Assembly (NCBI GenBank): GCA_036397395.1
Contig: DASWIZ010000038.1
Coordinates: 1 to 31,601, forward strand
DNA length: 31,601 bases
From: DASRUP01 sp036397395
GTDB lineage: Bacteria > Patescibacteriota > Minisyncoccia > Minisyncoccales > UBA10102
Direction: 5' to 3'
The position numbers and the translations under genes were made by a program. The notes beneath the pieces were generated by a model. The model did not search any database, was not told the DNA's origin, and saw nothing but the letters and a program-made list of their open reading frames with translations. This document shows positions 13,607 to 21,521 of the stretch, one piece after another (the stretch's first letter is position 1; each line of letters starts with the position of its first letter).

Positions 13607-14086
13607 TCCTACGAATTACGAATTCGCGCGAATATACGAATACCCTATTTTATGACGCAATCAACGCTAAGGAGAAACGACTTGATCCATCCGGAGCTAA
13701 GCTATCAAATCGTAGGAATACTCTTTGATGTTTCTAACGAACTTGGGCACGGTTACCAAGAAAAGCATTATCAAAAAGCGATAGCAGCGGCTCTTCAGAA
13801 AGCAGGTATCGCGTACACGGAGCAAGCGCCTGTTCAGATAAACTACAAAGGCGAAAAAGTGGGCATCTACTTCCTTGACTTCCTTATAGAAAATAAAATT
13901 GTCCTTGAAATTAAAAGAGGTGAGTACTTTTCCAAAACTAACCTAAAACAAGTTTCTGGCTATTTAAAAGCAACTGGTTTACAATTAGGGATAGTGGCGA
14001 ACTTTACCGCCAATGGTTTGAAGTTTAAGAGAATCGTCTGCGCTAATCAATATTCGTAAATTCGTATTTATTCGTAATTCGTAGGA
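13607..14086. mobile_element. 480-bp inverted-repeat cassette carrying a GxxExxY gene
   Basis: The first base after the prgI stop begins TCCTACGAATTACGAAT (13607-13623), and the exact reverse complement ATTCGTAATTCGTAGGA ends the segment (14070-14086), three bases before the next ATG. The inverted repeats extend imperfectly to about 36 bp on each side (13607-13642, 14051-14086) with repeated ACGAAT units. Only the nuclease-like gene lies between them. The precise fit between two operon genes that are usually adjacent points to insertion. The mechanism is unknown. Confidence 0.75.
13652..14059 (+). CDS. GxxExxY protein (PD-(D/E)XK nuclease-like)
   Basis: A 135-residue protein with the family signature GHGYQEKHY (G-x-x-E-x-x-Y) at about residues 32-40. 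The PD-(D/E)XK-like core follows: YFLDFLIENKIVLEIKRGE has the Asp and the E-x-K pair, then the helix-strand end YLKATGLQLGIVANF. GxxExxY proteins are small, widespread and of unsettled function; a nuclease fold is predicted from the motif. It lies inside the inverted-repeat cassette within the T4SS operon and has a weak TACCCT about 5 nt before the ATG. Transcription from the operon promoter would also cover it. It is not expected to be part of the secretion machine. Confidence 0.85.
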   Translation: MTQSTLRRNDLIHPELSYQIVGILFDVSNELGHGYQEKHYQKAIAAALQKAGIAYTEQAPVQINYKGEKVGIYFLDFLIENKIVLEIKRGEYFSKTNLKQVSGYLKATGLQLGIVANFTANGLKFKRIVCANQYS

Positions 14087-14089
14087 TTT

Positions 14090-14782
14090 ATGGCAAGTTC
14101 TGCTCAAGAATTTTTAGAATTCCAAGATGTCCGCGAAGGCACCATGGTGTTGAAAGACCGCTCCATCCGGGGCATTATGTTAGTGTCGTCCACGAACTTT
14201 GCCTTAAAGTCGCAGGAAGAACAAGACGCCATTGTGTACCAATTCCAAAACTTTTTAAACTCGCTGGATTTTTCCATTCAAATTACCATTCAGTCGCGGC
14301 GGCTGAACATTACCGGGTATATTGACCGATTAAAAGCGCTGGAACAAGAACAAACCAATACCTTGCTGCGCGAGCAAACGGCAGAGTACCGCAAATTCGT
14401 GGAAACGCTTATCGCGGGAGGTTCCATTTTGGCGAAAAACTTTTTTGTGGTAGTGCCGTTTACTCTTATAGAGGCGAATCCCGACGCAAGCCAGACAACC
14501 GCGGGAACGCTGTTTAGGTCAAAGCCAAAGCTGGTGGGAAAGTTAACGGATGACGAGTTTGAGCGCATGAAAACCCAGTTGTGGCAGCGTATGGAGTTTG
14601 TTGCGCTGGGCCTGCGCCGCATGGGCTTGCACGTGGCTCCGTTAAATTCAGAGGAAATTATTGAGCTGTTGTGGACTTGGTACCACCCGGAAGACGCGGA
14701 AGTCGGCTACTATCCGGAAATTCCCCCAGAGATGCTGCAGCAACGAGTGCAAAAGAATGGCCCCTCGACAAACTCGAGGTAA
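14090..14782 (+). CDS. TraC-like / VirB4 N-terminal-like conjugation protein
   Basis: A 230-residue soluble protein. It begins MASSAQEFLEFQDVREGTMV and continues with strands and helices (LKDRSIRGIMLVSSTNFALK, IQITIQSRRLNITGYIDRLK) of the type found in the N-terminal domains of TraC/VirB4 proteins. In CPR T4SS loci a separate gene of this size typically lies between prgI and virB4. There is no P-loop, so it is probably a structural partner of the ATPase at the membrane. It starts 3 bp after the inverted-repeat cassette and ends 14 bp before virB4; a small CCTCG/CGAGG hairpin overlaps its last codons. Confidence 0.75.
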   Translation: MASSAQEFLEFQDVREGTMVLKDRSIRGIMLVSSTNFALKSQEEQDAIVYQFQNFLNSLDFSIQITIQSRRLNITGYIDRLKALEQEQTNTLLREQTAEYRKFVETLIAGGSILAKNFFVVVPFTLIEANPDASQTTAGTLFRSKPKLVGKLTDDEFERMKTQLWQRMEFVALGLRRMGLHVAPLNSEEIIELLWTWYHPEDAEVGYYPEIPPEMLQQRVQKNGPSTNSR

Positions 14783-14796
14783 AAACACACATACAT

Positions 14797-17700
14797 ATGG
14801 TACAAATTCCTTTTTTAGGAAAAAAGAGACACATGGAAGAGGAACCCATTTTTGAAAGCAAGCCTATAGATGAAAAAGATATTGTCGCCCCTTCCTCGAT
14901 TAAAGTTTCGCAAGAAAGCATTACGCTGGGAAACCGTCTGGTCAAGTCATTTTTTATTTTTTCGTACCCCAGGTATTTAAGTACGGCATGGTTGGCTTCG
15001 GCTATAAACCTGGACATTTCTATGGACATTTCCATGTTTATGCACCCCATAGAAACCGGGTTTATTTTAAAAAAGCTGCGCCGCCGCGTTACCGAAGTGC
15101 AGTCTGAAATTATGGATGAGGAAGCCAAGGGTTTGGTGCGCAATCCCGAGCTGGAAACCGCGTTCCAGGACATGGAGCGGCTGCGCGACCGCCTGCAAAC
15201 AGCGCAGGAAAAAATGTTTCGGTTTGCTCTGTATATTACCGTGTACGCGGAAAACGTGGAAGAGCTGCGGGAAATTCAGACAACGCTGCGTTCTATTTTT
15301 GAGTCGCGCTTAATGTACATAAAGCCGGCTTTATACCAGCAAAAAGAAGGGTTTCATTCGTGTTTGCCGTACGGTTTAGACATGCTGGGCGTGCACAACA
15401 TGATGAATACGGAACCTTTGTCCGCGGTGTTTCCTTTTGTTTCTTTTGATTTGTCTTCCAACGAAGGGATTATGTACGGCATGAACCGGCATAACAACTC
15501 GTTAATTTTGTTTGACCGGTTTTCCATGGAAAACGCGAACGAAACCATATTTGCCACATCGGGAAGCGGCAAATCTATTGTCGGTTCTGAACCCGTACTT
15601 ATCCGCAAAAATGGAAAAGTTGAACTTGTACAGATTGGAGATCTTATTGAAAACTTGATCGCCGAACGCGGCGCGAGCCAAATTGATGAAGATCTGGAAG
15701 GCGTGCTCGACCCCGGAGTTGAAGTGTATAGCTTCAATAAAAACCTCAAAAATGAATGGTCGCGCGTTACGGTTGCGGCCCGCAAAACAGCGCCAAAAAC
15801 ATTCTATAAGTTTACCGCAAAGAGCGGCCGAGAAATTACCACCACCGGAGACCATAACATGCTGGTATTGCGGAATGGCAAGGTGGTTGCCGCCAAAAGC
15901 ACTGACGTGCAAGAAGGAGAGGCTATCCCGATTCCTCGATCTATCACATCCGAGCAAAATTCCCCTTCGCGAACCCTGAATCTACTCGACCTCCTCGCTG
16001 GCGCCGAGAGAGTTCATGTGCTGGGAGTAGAAACGCTTATCCGCCGTTTCTATGCAAAACTTACAAATACGCAGATCGACCCTCGACTTGATCGTTACCT
16101 TTACAAATATCGAGGCGGAAGAAGAATCTCCTTGTATTACTTCGAAAAAATATTGGGCGTTCTTGGAATTTCTCTTAATGAGCATCTTCTTGAGAATCTT
16201 AAACTCGTTGCGCCAAACGGACATACTAAATGGGCCCTTCCAGCTCTCTTTCCTATTACACCAGAACTCTTTCGGGTTATGGGCTATATTGCTTCGGAGG
16301 GAACTATACGCAAAGACGTGGTCATGATATCGAATGTCGATCAGGAATTTCTTAAAGACTTGGATACTGCTCTTTTGTCTCTCGGAGTTCCGTTTTACTA
16401 TGGAAATCAGGGAATTATTATTGCTTCTCCTCTCTTTGTGAAAATACTTTGGAAGTTGGGCTGTAACGGAAATTCGCAACGAAAACATGTGCCTTCTTTG
16501 GTCTTTGAATCAGATACTCCAAATAAAGCGCACTTCCTTCGCGCTTACTTTGAGGGTGATGGCGGGGTTGACGGAGCCGCTATTACCGCAACATCGAAAT
16601 CCCCGCGGCTTATTTCCGAGTTCTCATATCTCCTTCTTTCTTTCGGAATTATCGGGAGAATTTCCAAAATTAAGAAAGGCGCGACCAATGCGAAAAGCCA
16701 GGAGAAGCGAGAATACTATAAAATCAGTATTTCCGGACAGGAAAACCTGCAAAAGTTTGCGGAATCCATCAACTTTGTCTCTCAAGCAAAAAAAGCAAGC
16801 CTCCAAAATCTTTTAGGGAAAGAGGCGAATACGAACGTCGACGTCATCCCCGGCCTCGCGCCAATCTTCCAGGATATTGATAGACTCTTTGGGTTTCAAT
16901 TACACGGAATCAAAGAAATCTGCGAGTTCAAAAGGGCAGCATTCAACCCATCGCGACAAAAACTTCTTGACGTGATCGCAAAAATTGATGGGCGCGCGCA
17001 GTATTTTAAGGATATGTCTGCTACCTTTCACGCGCTTGGCGAATTGCCCGAGCTCTCCGATATCCTCAAGCTTGGTTCGTCAGATAAAAGGCATAATCGT
17101 GCTCTTTGGCAAGCTCTTGGGCAAAGTTGGCGGACGGCAAAAAACGAGCACCGGCCCCCATTTTCAAACAATGCCTTAAAAATGGTAGAGGTGCTTTACG
17201 GCAAGTCATACAGTTTGGATACAATAAAGCAACAAATTCACACGGGTTTTCGGGAAACGGGCATGGAGATGAAATCGTACCACCCCCATCTGCAGGCCGC
17301 ATTAGTTGCACAACGAGCAGCTAGTACCTCATATCCGTTTATTCAGCAAGCCGCCTATTATGTTTGGAAGCAGTATGAAACTATTTTAGCGAACCAAATT
17401 CCACAAGTCGAAGAGAAATTGGCACAATTAAAAACTTTGGCGTCTTCTGAGTTGTTTTGGGACCCTATTGCAAGAATTGAGAAAATCGAAAACACCTCCG
17501 AAGAATATGTGTACGACCTTACAGTAGATAACGAGGTGTTTCTTGCCGGGCAAGGGGGAATGTTTGTGCATAACTCGTACGCCGTGAAGCTGGAGATTCT
17601 GCGCTATTTAATGTGGGGCGTGGATGTTATCGTGCTCGACCCGGAAAACGAATACAAAACCTTAACGGAAGCTGCCGGCGGAAGTTTTTTTGATATTTCT

Positions 17701-18711
17701 TTGGGGTCTGAAAACCATATTAACCCGTTTGACCTGCCCCAGCCCAGGGAAGACGAACGGCCAGAAGATATTTTACGCTCCAACGTTATTAACCTGGTGG
17801 GTTTAATGCGTCTGGCCCTTGGCGGCCTAACTCCGGAAGAAGACGGCATTATGGACTGGGCGTTAAGCGAAACATACGCGGCAAAAGACATTACCCCCCA
17901 AAGCAATCCCTTAACATGGAAAGAAAATATTCCTTTAATGCAGGATTTGGAGGCGGTGTTGGAAACCATGGACGGGACCGATTCGTTACTGAAACGGTTG
18001 CGCAAGTTTACCAAGGGCACGTACGCAAACTTTTTTAACCAGTACAGTAATATTTCTTTGGAAACCAATGTGGTTTCCTTTGGCATCCGGGAAATGGAAG
18101 ACAGCTTGCGGCCTTTGGCCATTTACATTATTATGCGCCACATTTGGAATAAGGTAAGGTCTGAATTAAAACGCCGTATTTTTGTGCTGGATGAAGCCTG
18201 GTGGATTATGCAGTCTGAAGACGGCGCTTCCTTTTTGTTCGGCATGGTAAAACGCGCCAGAAAGTACTGGCTGGGCGTTACCACCATTACCCAGGATGTG
18301 GATGACTTTATGAAATCTGAATACGGAAGGCCCATTGTTACCAACTCGTCCATGCAGTTATTAATGAAACAGTCCCCCGCTTCCATTGAAACCGTGCAAA
18401 AGGCGTTTGCCTTAACCACGGAAGAAAAAGCCATGTTGCTGGAAACCGAGGTGGGAGAAGGCATTTTCATTGCCGGGCAAAAGCACGTGGCAATAAAAGT
18501 GGTGGCTTCAGCGGCCGAGCACGAATTAATTACCACGGCTCCCGAAGAAATCGCCCGCAGGCAGGCCCGAGAGCGCGCGGGCGGCGACCTTACCATTGCC
18601 AAAGACAGGATACAAACCGTGGCGGAAGAAGAAATTGCCACAAGGCAAAATCTTGGCGGCCTTTTAGAGGAAGAACCCGACGACAGCGCAGAACCCCCGG
18701 TAAATTTGTAA
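14797..18711 (+). CDS. virB4: VirB4-like T4SS ATPase interrupted by an intein
   Basis: The precursor has 1304 residues and the predicted spliced protein 637. The N-terminal domain (1-250; KSFFIFSYPRYLSTAWLASA, FESRLMYIKPALYQQKEGFH) resembles the membrane-proximal part of VirB4. The Walker A loop reads ATSGSGK, then the intein (residues 260-926), then SYAVKLE, so splicing restores GSGKS. Walker B is RIFVLDEAWWIM (precursor about 1127-1138), followed by TTITQDVDDFMKSEYG and the QLLMKQS region of the motor. VirB4 energises pilus assembly and substrate transfer. Because the intein sits in the ATP-binding loop, the ATPase should be inactive until splicing. The start at 14797 is preferred over the longer frame from 14671, which overlaps the preceding gene by over 100 bp. 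Confidence 0.9.
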   Translation: MVQIPFLGKKRHMEEEPIFESKPIDEKDIVAPSSIKVSQESITLGNRLVKSFFIFSYPRYLSTAWLASAINLDISMDISMFMHPIETGFILKKLRRRVTEVQSEIMDEEAKGLVRNPELETAFQDMERLRDRLQTAQEKMFRFALYITVYAENVEELREIQTTLRSIFESRLMYIKPALYQQKEGFHSCLPYGLDMLGVHNMMNTEPLSAVFPFVSFDLSSNEGIMYGMNRHNNSLILFDRFSMENANETIFATSGSGKSIVGSEPVLIRKNGKVELVQIGDLIENLIAERGASQIDEDLEGVLDPGVEVYSFNKNLKNEWSRVTVAARKTAPKTFYKFTAKSGREITTTGDHNMLVLRNGKVVAAKSTDVQEGEAIPIPRSITSEQNSPSRTLNLLDLLAGAERVHVLGVETLIRRFYAKLTNTQIDPRLDRYLYKYRGGRRISLYYFEKILGVLGISLNEHLLENLKLVAPNGHTKWALPALFPITPELFRVMGYIASEGTIRKDVVMISNVDQEFLKDLDTALLSLGVPFYYGNQGIIIASPLFVKILWKLGCNGNSQRKHVPSLVFESDTPNKAHFLRAYFEGDGGVDGAAITATSKSPRLISEFSYLLLSFGIIGRISKIKKGATNAKSQEKREYYKISISGQENLQKFAESINFVSQAKKASLQNLLGKEANTNVDVIPGLAPIFQDIDRLFGFQLHGIKEICEFKRAAFNPSRQKLLDVIAKIDGRAQYFKDMSATFHALGELPELSDILKLGSSDKRHNRALWQALGQSWRTAKNEHRPPFSNNALKMVEVLYGKSYSLDTIKQQIHTGFRETGMEMKSYHPHLQAALVAQRAASTSYPFIQQAAYYVWKQYETILANQIPQVEEKLAQLKTLASSELFWDPIARIEKIENTSEEYVYDLTVDNEVFLAGQGGMFVHNSYAVKLEILRYLMWGVDVIVLDPENEYKTLTEAAGGSFFDISLGSENHINPFDLPQPREDERPEDILRSNVINLVGLMRLALGGLTPEEDGIMDWALSETYAAKDITPQSNPLTWKENIPLMQDLEAVLETMDGTDSLLKRLRKFTKGTYANFFNQYSNISLETNVVSFGIREMEDSLRPLAIYIIMRHIWNKVRSELKRRIFVLDEAWWIMQSEDGASFLFGMVKRARKYWLGVTTITQDVDDFMKSEYGRPIVTNSSMQLLMKQSPASIETVQKAFALTTEEKAMLLETEVGEGIFIAGQKHVAIKVVASAAEHELITTAPEEIARRQARERAGGDLTIAKDRIQTVAEEEIATRQNLGGLLEEEPDDSAEPPVNL
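15574..17574 (+). mobile_element. 667-residue intein with LAGLIDADG homing endonuclease, in the VirB4 P-loop
   Basis: The intein begins with Ser (codon 15574; SIVGSEPVLIRKNGKV) and ends VHN at 17574, followed by Ser of the C-extein. Block B has TTTGDHNML (T-x-x-H). The two LAGLIDADG helices are LFRVMGYIASEG (about 16267-16302) and LRAYFEGDGGV (about 16537-16569). Block F is VYDLTVDNEVFLAGQGG. The block ANTNVDVIPG, common after the endonuclease in archaeal-type inteins, is at about 16825-16855. About 230 residues between this and block F are extra to a standard intein. Ser at both splice positions makes an ester-based splicing pathway likely. Confidence 0.9.
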
Positions 18712-18714
18712 ATA

Positions 18715-19278
18715 ATGCAAAAACTGTATGCATATGTTGACGAATCCGGGCAGGATACGGAGGGAAAACTATTTCTTGTTTCGGTTGTTGTGCTTGAGGA
18801 AGAACGAGAAAGGGTACGATTAGCCTTACGGGATGCCGAGCGGCATAGTCGTAAGGGATTAAAGAAATGGACAAATAGCAGGCAAAAAGAGCGAGACCTT
18901 TACATGCAACGTATAGTTACTAATCCTGACTTACTCGGCCGCATGTATTATGCGCATTATAAACATTCGCGCTCTTACATTGAGCTAACTATTATGACTA
19001 TAGCAAAGGCAGTATTTGACAGAGACATAAAGGGTGCGTATCAAACTACTGTTTTGGTTGATGGTTTGAAACACGCAGAACGACCTATTTTTGGATCTGG
19101 TTTGCGCAAACTTGGTATTGCGGTAAGAAAGGTGCGAGGAGTAAGAGACCAATCAGATGAATTTATCCGTCTGGCTGATGCTATTGCCGGATTTGTTCGG
19201 GATGCTTTGGAAGGAAACGAGAAGATGTCTAAAATGTATAAGGGAGCGCTAAAAAGAGGGGTTTTAAAAGAGTTATAA
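18715..19278 (+). CDS. DUF3800 family protein
   Basis: A 187-residue protein with the canonical N-terminal AYVDESGQDTEG (D-E-S-G) and C-terminal SDEFIRLADAIAGFVRDALE motifs of DUF3800, both carrying the conserved acidic residues of its predicted RNase H-like fold. The central region is basic and helical. The ATG lies 3 nt after the virB4 stop, so it is likely co-transcribed with the secretion operon; the linkage may be accidental, since DUF3800 genes are common companions of mobile elements. A hairpin with T-rich flanks follows within 5 nt of the stop (19282-19310). It is not a near copy of the DUF3800 gene at 286-918. Confidence 0.85.
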   Translation: MQKLYAYVDESGQDTEGKLFLVSVVVLEEERERVRLALRDAERHSRKGLKKWTNSRQKERDLYMQRIVTNPDLLGRMYYAHYKHSRSYIELTIMTIAKAVFDRDIKGAYQTTVLVDGLKHAERPIFGSGLRKLGIAVRKVRGVRDQSDEFIRLADAIAGFVRDALEGNEKMSKMYKGALKRGVLKEL

Positions 19279-19437
19279 AATCGAAAAAGTCTCGCAAGGA
19301 GACTTTTTCGAAAACCACCGTTTAAGGTGGAGCAGCCTATTTCTCTGATTTATCCGCGGTTATCAGAGAACACCCATCCAGGGCTTTCGCCCCTCTGAGA
19401 CGTGACTCAGATACGGAAAGTATTCGGCTGTTACTTT
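19275..19437 (-). ncRNA. Structured small RNA gene, about 160 nt, family not recognised
   Basis: On the minus strand a promoter (TTGACA 19471-19466, 16-nt spacer, TATACT 19449-19444) starts an RNA near 19437 that ends at a strong terminator (CGAAAAAGTCTC / GAGACTTTTTCG with a 5-nt loop, then Ts). Between them are a closing stem ACAGCC/GGCTG, and inside it hairpins ATAC/GTAT, CTGAG/CTCAG, GGGC-GAAA-GCCC and TTCTCTGA/TCAGAGAA. A CCACC/GGTGG hairpin comes just before the terminator. No open frame of note exists. No gene follows on this strand, so it is a stand-alone RNA and not a leader. I could not match it to 6S, SRP, tmRNA, RNase P or a riboswitch class by eye. Confidence 0.7.
19282..19310. 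terminator. Strong terminator shared by the small RNA and the virB4/DUF3800 operon
   Basis: CGAAAAAGTCTC (19282-19293), loop GCAAG, GAGACTTTTTCG (19299-19310), perfectly paired over 12 bp. On the minus strand it is followed by ATTTTAT, ending the RNA gene; on the plus strand it lies 3 nt after the DUF3800 stop. Confidence 0.9.
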
Positions 19438-19443
19438 AGCTAC

Positions 19444-19494
19444 AGTATATCAAACCCAATAGAATTGTCAATACCAGGCTCCAAATGGTATTAT
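19444..19494. promoter_or_regulatory. Divergent promoters with overlapping -35 boxes
   Basis: Minus strand: TTGACA (19471-19466), TATACT (19449-19444), spacer 16, for the small RNA. Plus strand: TTGTCA (19465-19470), TATTAT (19489-19494), spacer 18, for the 19540 gene. The two -35 boxes occupy the same bases, so the promoters probably exclude each other. Confidence 0.65.
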
Positions 19495-19539
19495 GGCGGA
19501 AAGGCTATGCTATAACAAAAATAAACACATAAAAAATCA

Positions 19540-20169
19540 ATGGATAAAGAAAAAGATCTTAAAATTGAGGAAATAGAAAACCATTTAAAAGAAAAACACG
19601 GGCTCGACGAAGTGGGAGTTGACAGAGAAATACACATACAACGCAAAGGATTCGAGAAAATAATCCAATCAGTGGTTAACACATATATATCCAAAGCAAG
19701 AGCCGCTGATAAGAGCATCGAAGAGTTAACTCCGTGGCAGCTTCTTAATGCTATGCGTTCCCCCTTTATACGAGGAAAATCCGGGGAAGTATTTTTTACT
19801 GATGATTATGGTTATTCAACATCGCAAGAAGCGCAAACAGTAGGACTTTTGATTATCGAGCGTGAGTTGAGTGCTCAATATGGCGAGGCGTATAAAAAGT
19901 ATAGTGAAGCTTATCCAGAAGAGCAAAAGGCTAATGAAAGTCTCGAGAAGTCAATGAAAAAGTATTATACTTCCGGTCTTTTTGAGGGTAAAAAAAGAGA
20001 AGAAATCGATAGAGAACAAGAACTTAAGTTTTGGATGGCTGTGATTAATCAACGAGATCCGTGGAAGGGGGTGCGCGTTGAACGACAGCGCGGAGGGGCT
20101 TTTGCCGCCACAAGGAGCGAAGAAGAAATACGAGAAAGGATTGACAAAGCGATTGAAGCATATCTTTGA
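19540..20169 (+). CDS. Soluble charged protein of unknown function
   Basis: A 209-residue, strongly helical, Lys/Glu-rich protein. The N-terminus (EKDLKIEEIENHLKEKHGLD) could form a coiled coil. The middle has a more globular stretch (LTPWQLLNAMRSPFIRGKSG, FFTDDYGYSTSQEAQTVGLL), and the C-terminus is helical. No membrane segment or signal peptide is present, and no family is recognised. It has its own promoter (19465-19494) and a leader of about 39 nt. It precedes a coiled-coil membrane protein by 48 bp; both follow the virB4 operon and may be accessory T4SS proteins, by position only. Confidence 0.65.
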   Translation: MDKEKDLKIEEIENHLKEKHGLDEVGVDREIHIQRKGFEKIIQSVVNTYISKARAADKSIEELTPWQLLNAMRSPFIRGKSGEVFFTDDYGYSTSQEAQTVGLLIIERELSAQYGEAYKKYSEAYPEEQKANESLEKSMKKYYTSGLFEGKKREEIDREQELKFWMAVINQRDPWKGVRVERQRGGAFAATRSEEEIRERIDKAIEAYL

Positions 20170-20217
20170 TTTCTCTTTCGCTTTTTCCTTAACAAGGATA
20201 AGCATAGCATTTAGTTT

Positions 20218-21123
20218 ATGGCAAGAACATCGGAAGAACGACAAAGAGATTGGGACGAGATTGACAAAAAACGCGAAGAAGAAACCGCGAGAAAAGACCG
20301 TGCGGCGGATCAGAAAGAAAAGGAGGGAAAATACCAACAAGCCCACAGGAAAACAGAGTTTCGTCGGCAACAACTTCAGAGACGGACAGAAGATGAAAGA
20401 CTGCGAGAAACAGAAACGCCGCAGGAAACTGCCACACGCAAATCAAAGGAATACGAAGAGTCAAAAAAGGGTTGGGAAGGAACACAAGCAAAGTACGCAG
20501 ATCAGAAAAAAAGAAATGAGGAAAGAAGAGCGGGTTGGGAAGGAAGAAGAGGTGCGCAAGGACTAGGATCCGCTCGGCCGCCAGAACGGCCAGCAGCTCC
20601 ATCTCCTCGGCCGGCTCAAGACGCGGCAAGCAATGCGGGGGCCAGAAATAGGCTTGGGCGGATGGCGGCGCGCCGCGGACAGCAAGCACAAGCTGGTCAG
20701 CAGGAAGCGGAAGCCCAGGCAAACTACGAATCAAAACGCGCGGGCATACTGGACCTTGACTTTATGCTGTGTTTTTTCTTCGCAGTTCTTATCGATGCTC
20801 TTGATATTATTCTTGAGCTTCTGTCTTTTACCGTGATCACGAAAATTATCGGCATTATATTGGACGTTTTAAGTATTCCCATTTGGCTTTGGGTTGCAAG
20901 CAAAACAACAGGTATTATGAATGCCAAACAGCAGCGCGATCAAGCTGTGCAGCAGCGAGCGCAGCGGCGGCAAGGGGCGCGGGCGAGTCGACCAGCAGCA
21001 ACGGGAGGTGTAAGGGGCCGCGTGATGAGAAAACTGGGACTTCGCTTCCTGTTGGAGTTAGTACCGTTTGTAGGCATGTGGCCATTTTTGACCCGCGCGG
21101 TATTGGGAACGTTGAAGGGGTGA
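20218..21123 (+). CDS. Coiled-coil protein with C-terminal membrane region, possible T4SS accessory
   Basis: A 301-residue protein. Residues 1-115 are extremely charged and helical (Arg/Glu/Lys/Gln). Residues 118-170 are Ala/Pro/Arg/Gln-rich and disordered. Membrane segments follow at about 181-200 and 205-226 (MLCFFFAVLIDALDIILELL, KIIGIILDVLSIPIWLWVAS), then a basic Gln/Arg stretch and a final hydrophobic segment (FLLELVPFVGMWPFLTRAVL). The topology is a long cytoplasmic arm attached to the membrane. Similar Lys/Gln-rich-plus-membrane proteins occur in CPR T4SS loci, but I recognise no named family. It is probably co-transcribed with the 19540 gene. Confidence 0.6.
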   Translation: MARTSEERQRDWDEIDKKREEETARKDRAADQKEKEGKYQQAHRKTEFRRQQLQRRTEDERLRETETPQETATRKSKEYEESKKGWEGTQAKYADQKKRNEERRAGWEGRRGAQGLGSARPPERPAAPSPRPAQDAASNAGARNRLGRMAARRGQQAQAGQQEAEAQANYESKRAGILDLDFMLCFFFAVLIDALDIILELLSFTVITKIIGIILDVLSIPIWLWVASKTTGIMNAKQQRDQAVQQRAQRRQGARASRPAATGGVRGRVMRKLGLRFLLELVPFVGMWPFLTRAVLGTLKG

Positions 21124-21138
21124 TTAAGAAGCAATGCT

Positions 21139-21180
21139 GGCGGTGTTTGAGAAAACCAGAGAAACCGCCTGGTGAGGTTT
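21139..21180 (+). repeat. 42-bp repeat, copy 1, upstream of a vapBC module
   Basis: This copy and the one at 21937-21978 share 38 of 42 bases, with an identical 20-base GTTTGAGAAAACCAGAGAAA core. In copy 1, GGCGGT and AACCGCC can pair around the core. Both copies end GAGGTTT, and a TTGACA box follows within 10 nt. The two copies bracket the vapBC pair at 21250-21914. Confidence 0.85.
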
Positions 21181-21183
21181 CGC

Positions 21184-21211
21184 TTGACAGGCGCGTTTCG
21201 TTTTGTACAAT
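21184..21211 (+). promoter_or_regulatory. Promoter of the first vapBC module
   Basis: TTGACA (21184-21189), a 16-nt spacer, TACAAT (21206-21211), and a leader of about 35 nt to the ATG at 21250. Confidence 0.7.
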
Positions 21212-21249
21212 GGAATTGTAATAATATTTGTTAATATGCATAGTTAATT

Positions 21250-21516
21250 ATGGAGATTAAAAACGCGCATGTTATTATTCCCCTCTCTGTGTTGCAAGAA
21301 ATAGACCGCATTGCGGGAAAACGCATGCGGAGCCGTTTTCTTACGGAAGCCGCCAAAGAGCGCATTAAAAGACTAAAGCTCGAACAAGCCTTACAAAGCG
21401 CTGCTGGCGCGTGGAACGATGCCGATCATGAAGATATTGCAACAAAAGGATCGGCTCAATGGGTAGCAGATAGGCGGCGGGAAGACGAGCAACGGTTCAA
21501 AAGGGTTGCCAAGTAA
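21250..21516 (+). CDS. vapB: VapB-type antitoxin (ribbon-helix-helix-like)
   Basis: An 88-residue protein. An N-terminal strand and two helices (MEIKNAHVIIPLSVLQEIDR, RSRFLTEAAKERIKRLKLEQ) fit the ribbon-helix-helix fold used by many VapB antitoxins to bind operator DNA. A charged, helical C-terminus (AGAWNDADHEDIATKGSAQW, then RRREDEQRF) would bind the toxin. It is followed after 5 nt by a complete PIN-domain toxin. The gene pair lies between two 42-bp repeats. Confidence 0.75.
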   Translation: MEIKNAHVIIPLSVLQEIDRIAGKRMRSRFLTEAAKERIKRLKLEQALQSAAGAWNDADHEDIATKGSAQWVADRRREDEQRFKRVAK

Positions 21517-21521
21517 CTTCT

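Noticed and set aside
14671..14796. N-terminal extension of virB4 in the longest open frame
   Set aside because: It overlaps the TraC-like gene by 112 bp and encodes Arg/Pro-rich sequence unlike VirB4; the ATG at 14797 gives the expected N-terminus.
18123..18641. 172-residue minus-strand frame inside virB4
   Set aside because: It is antisense to the conserved VirB4 motor domain and shows Ser/Cys-rich shadow composition with no domain or start signal.
19275..19537. 5' riboswitch for the 19540 gene
   Set aside because: The structured region is on the minus strand with its own promoter and terminator, and the 19540 promoter lies downstream of it, so it is not in that mRNA's leader.
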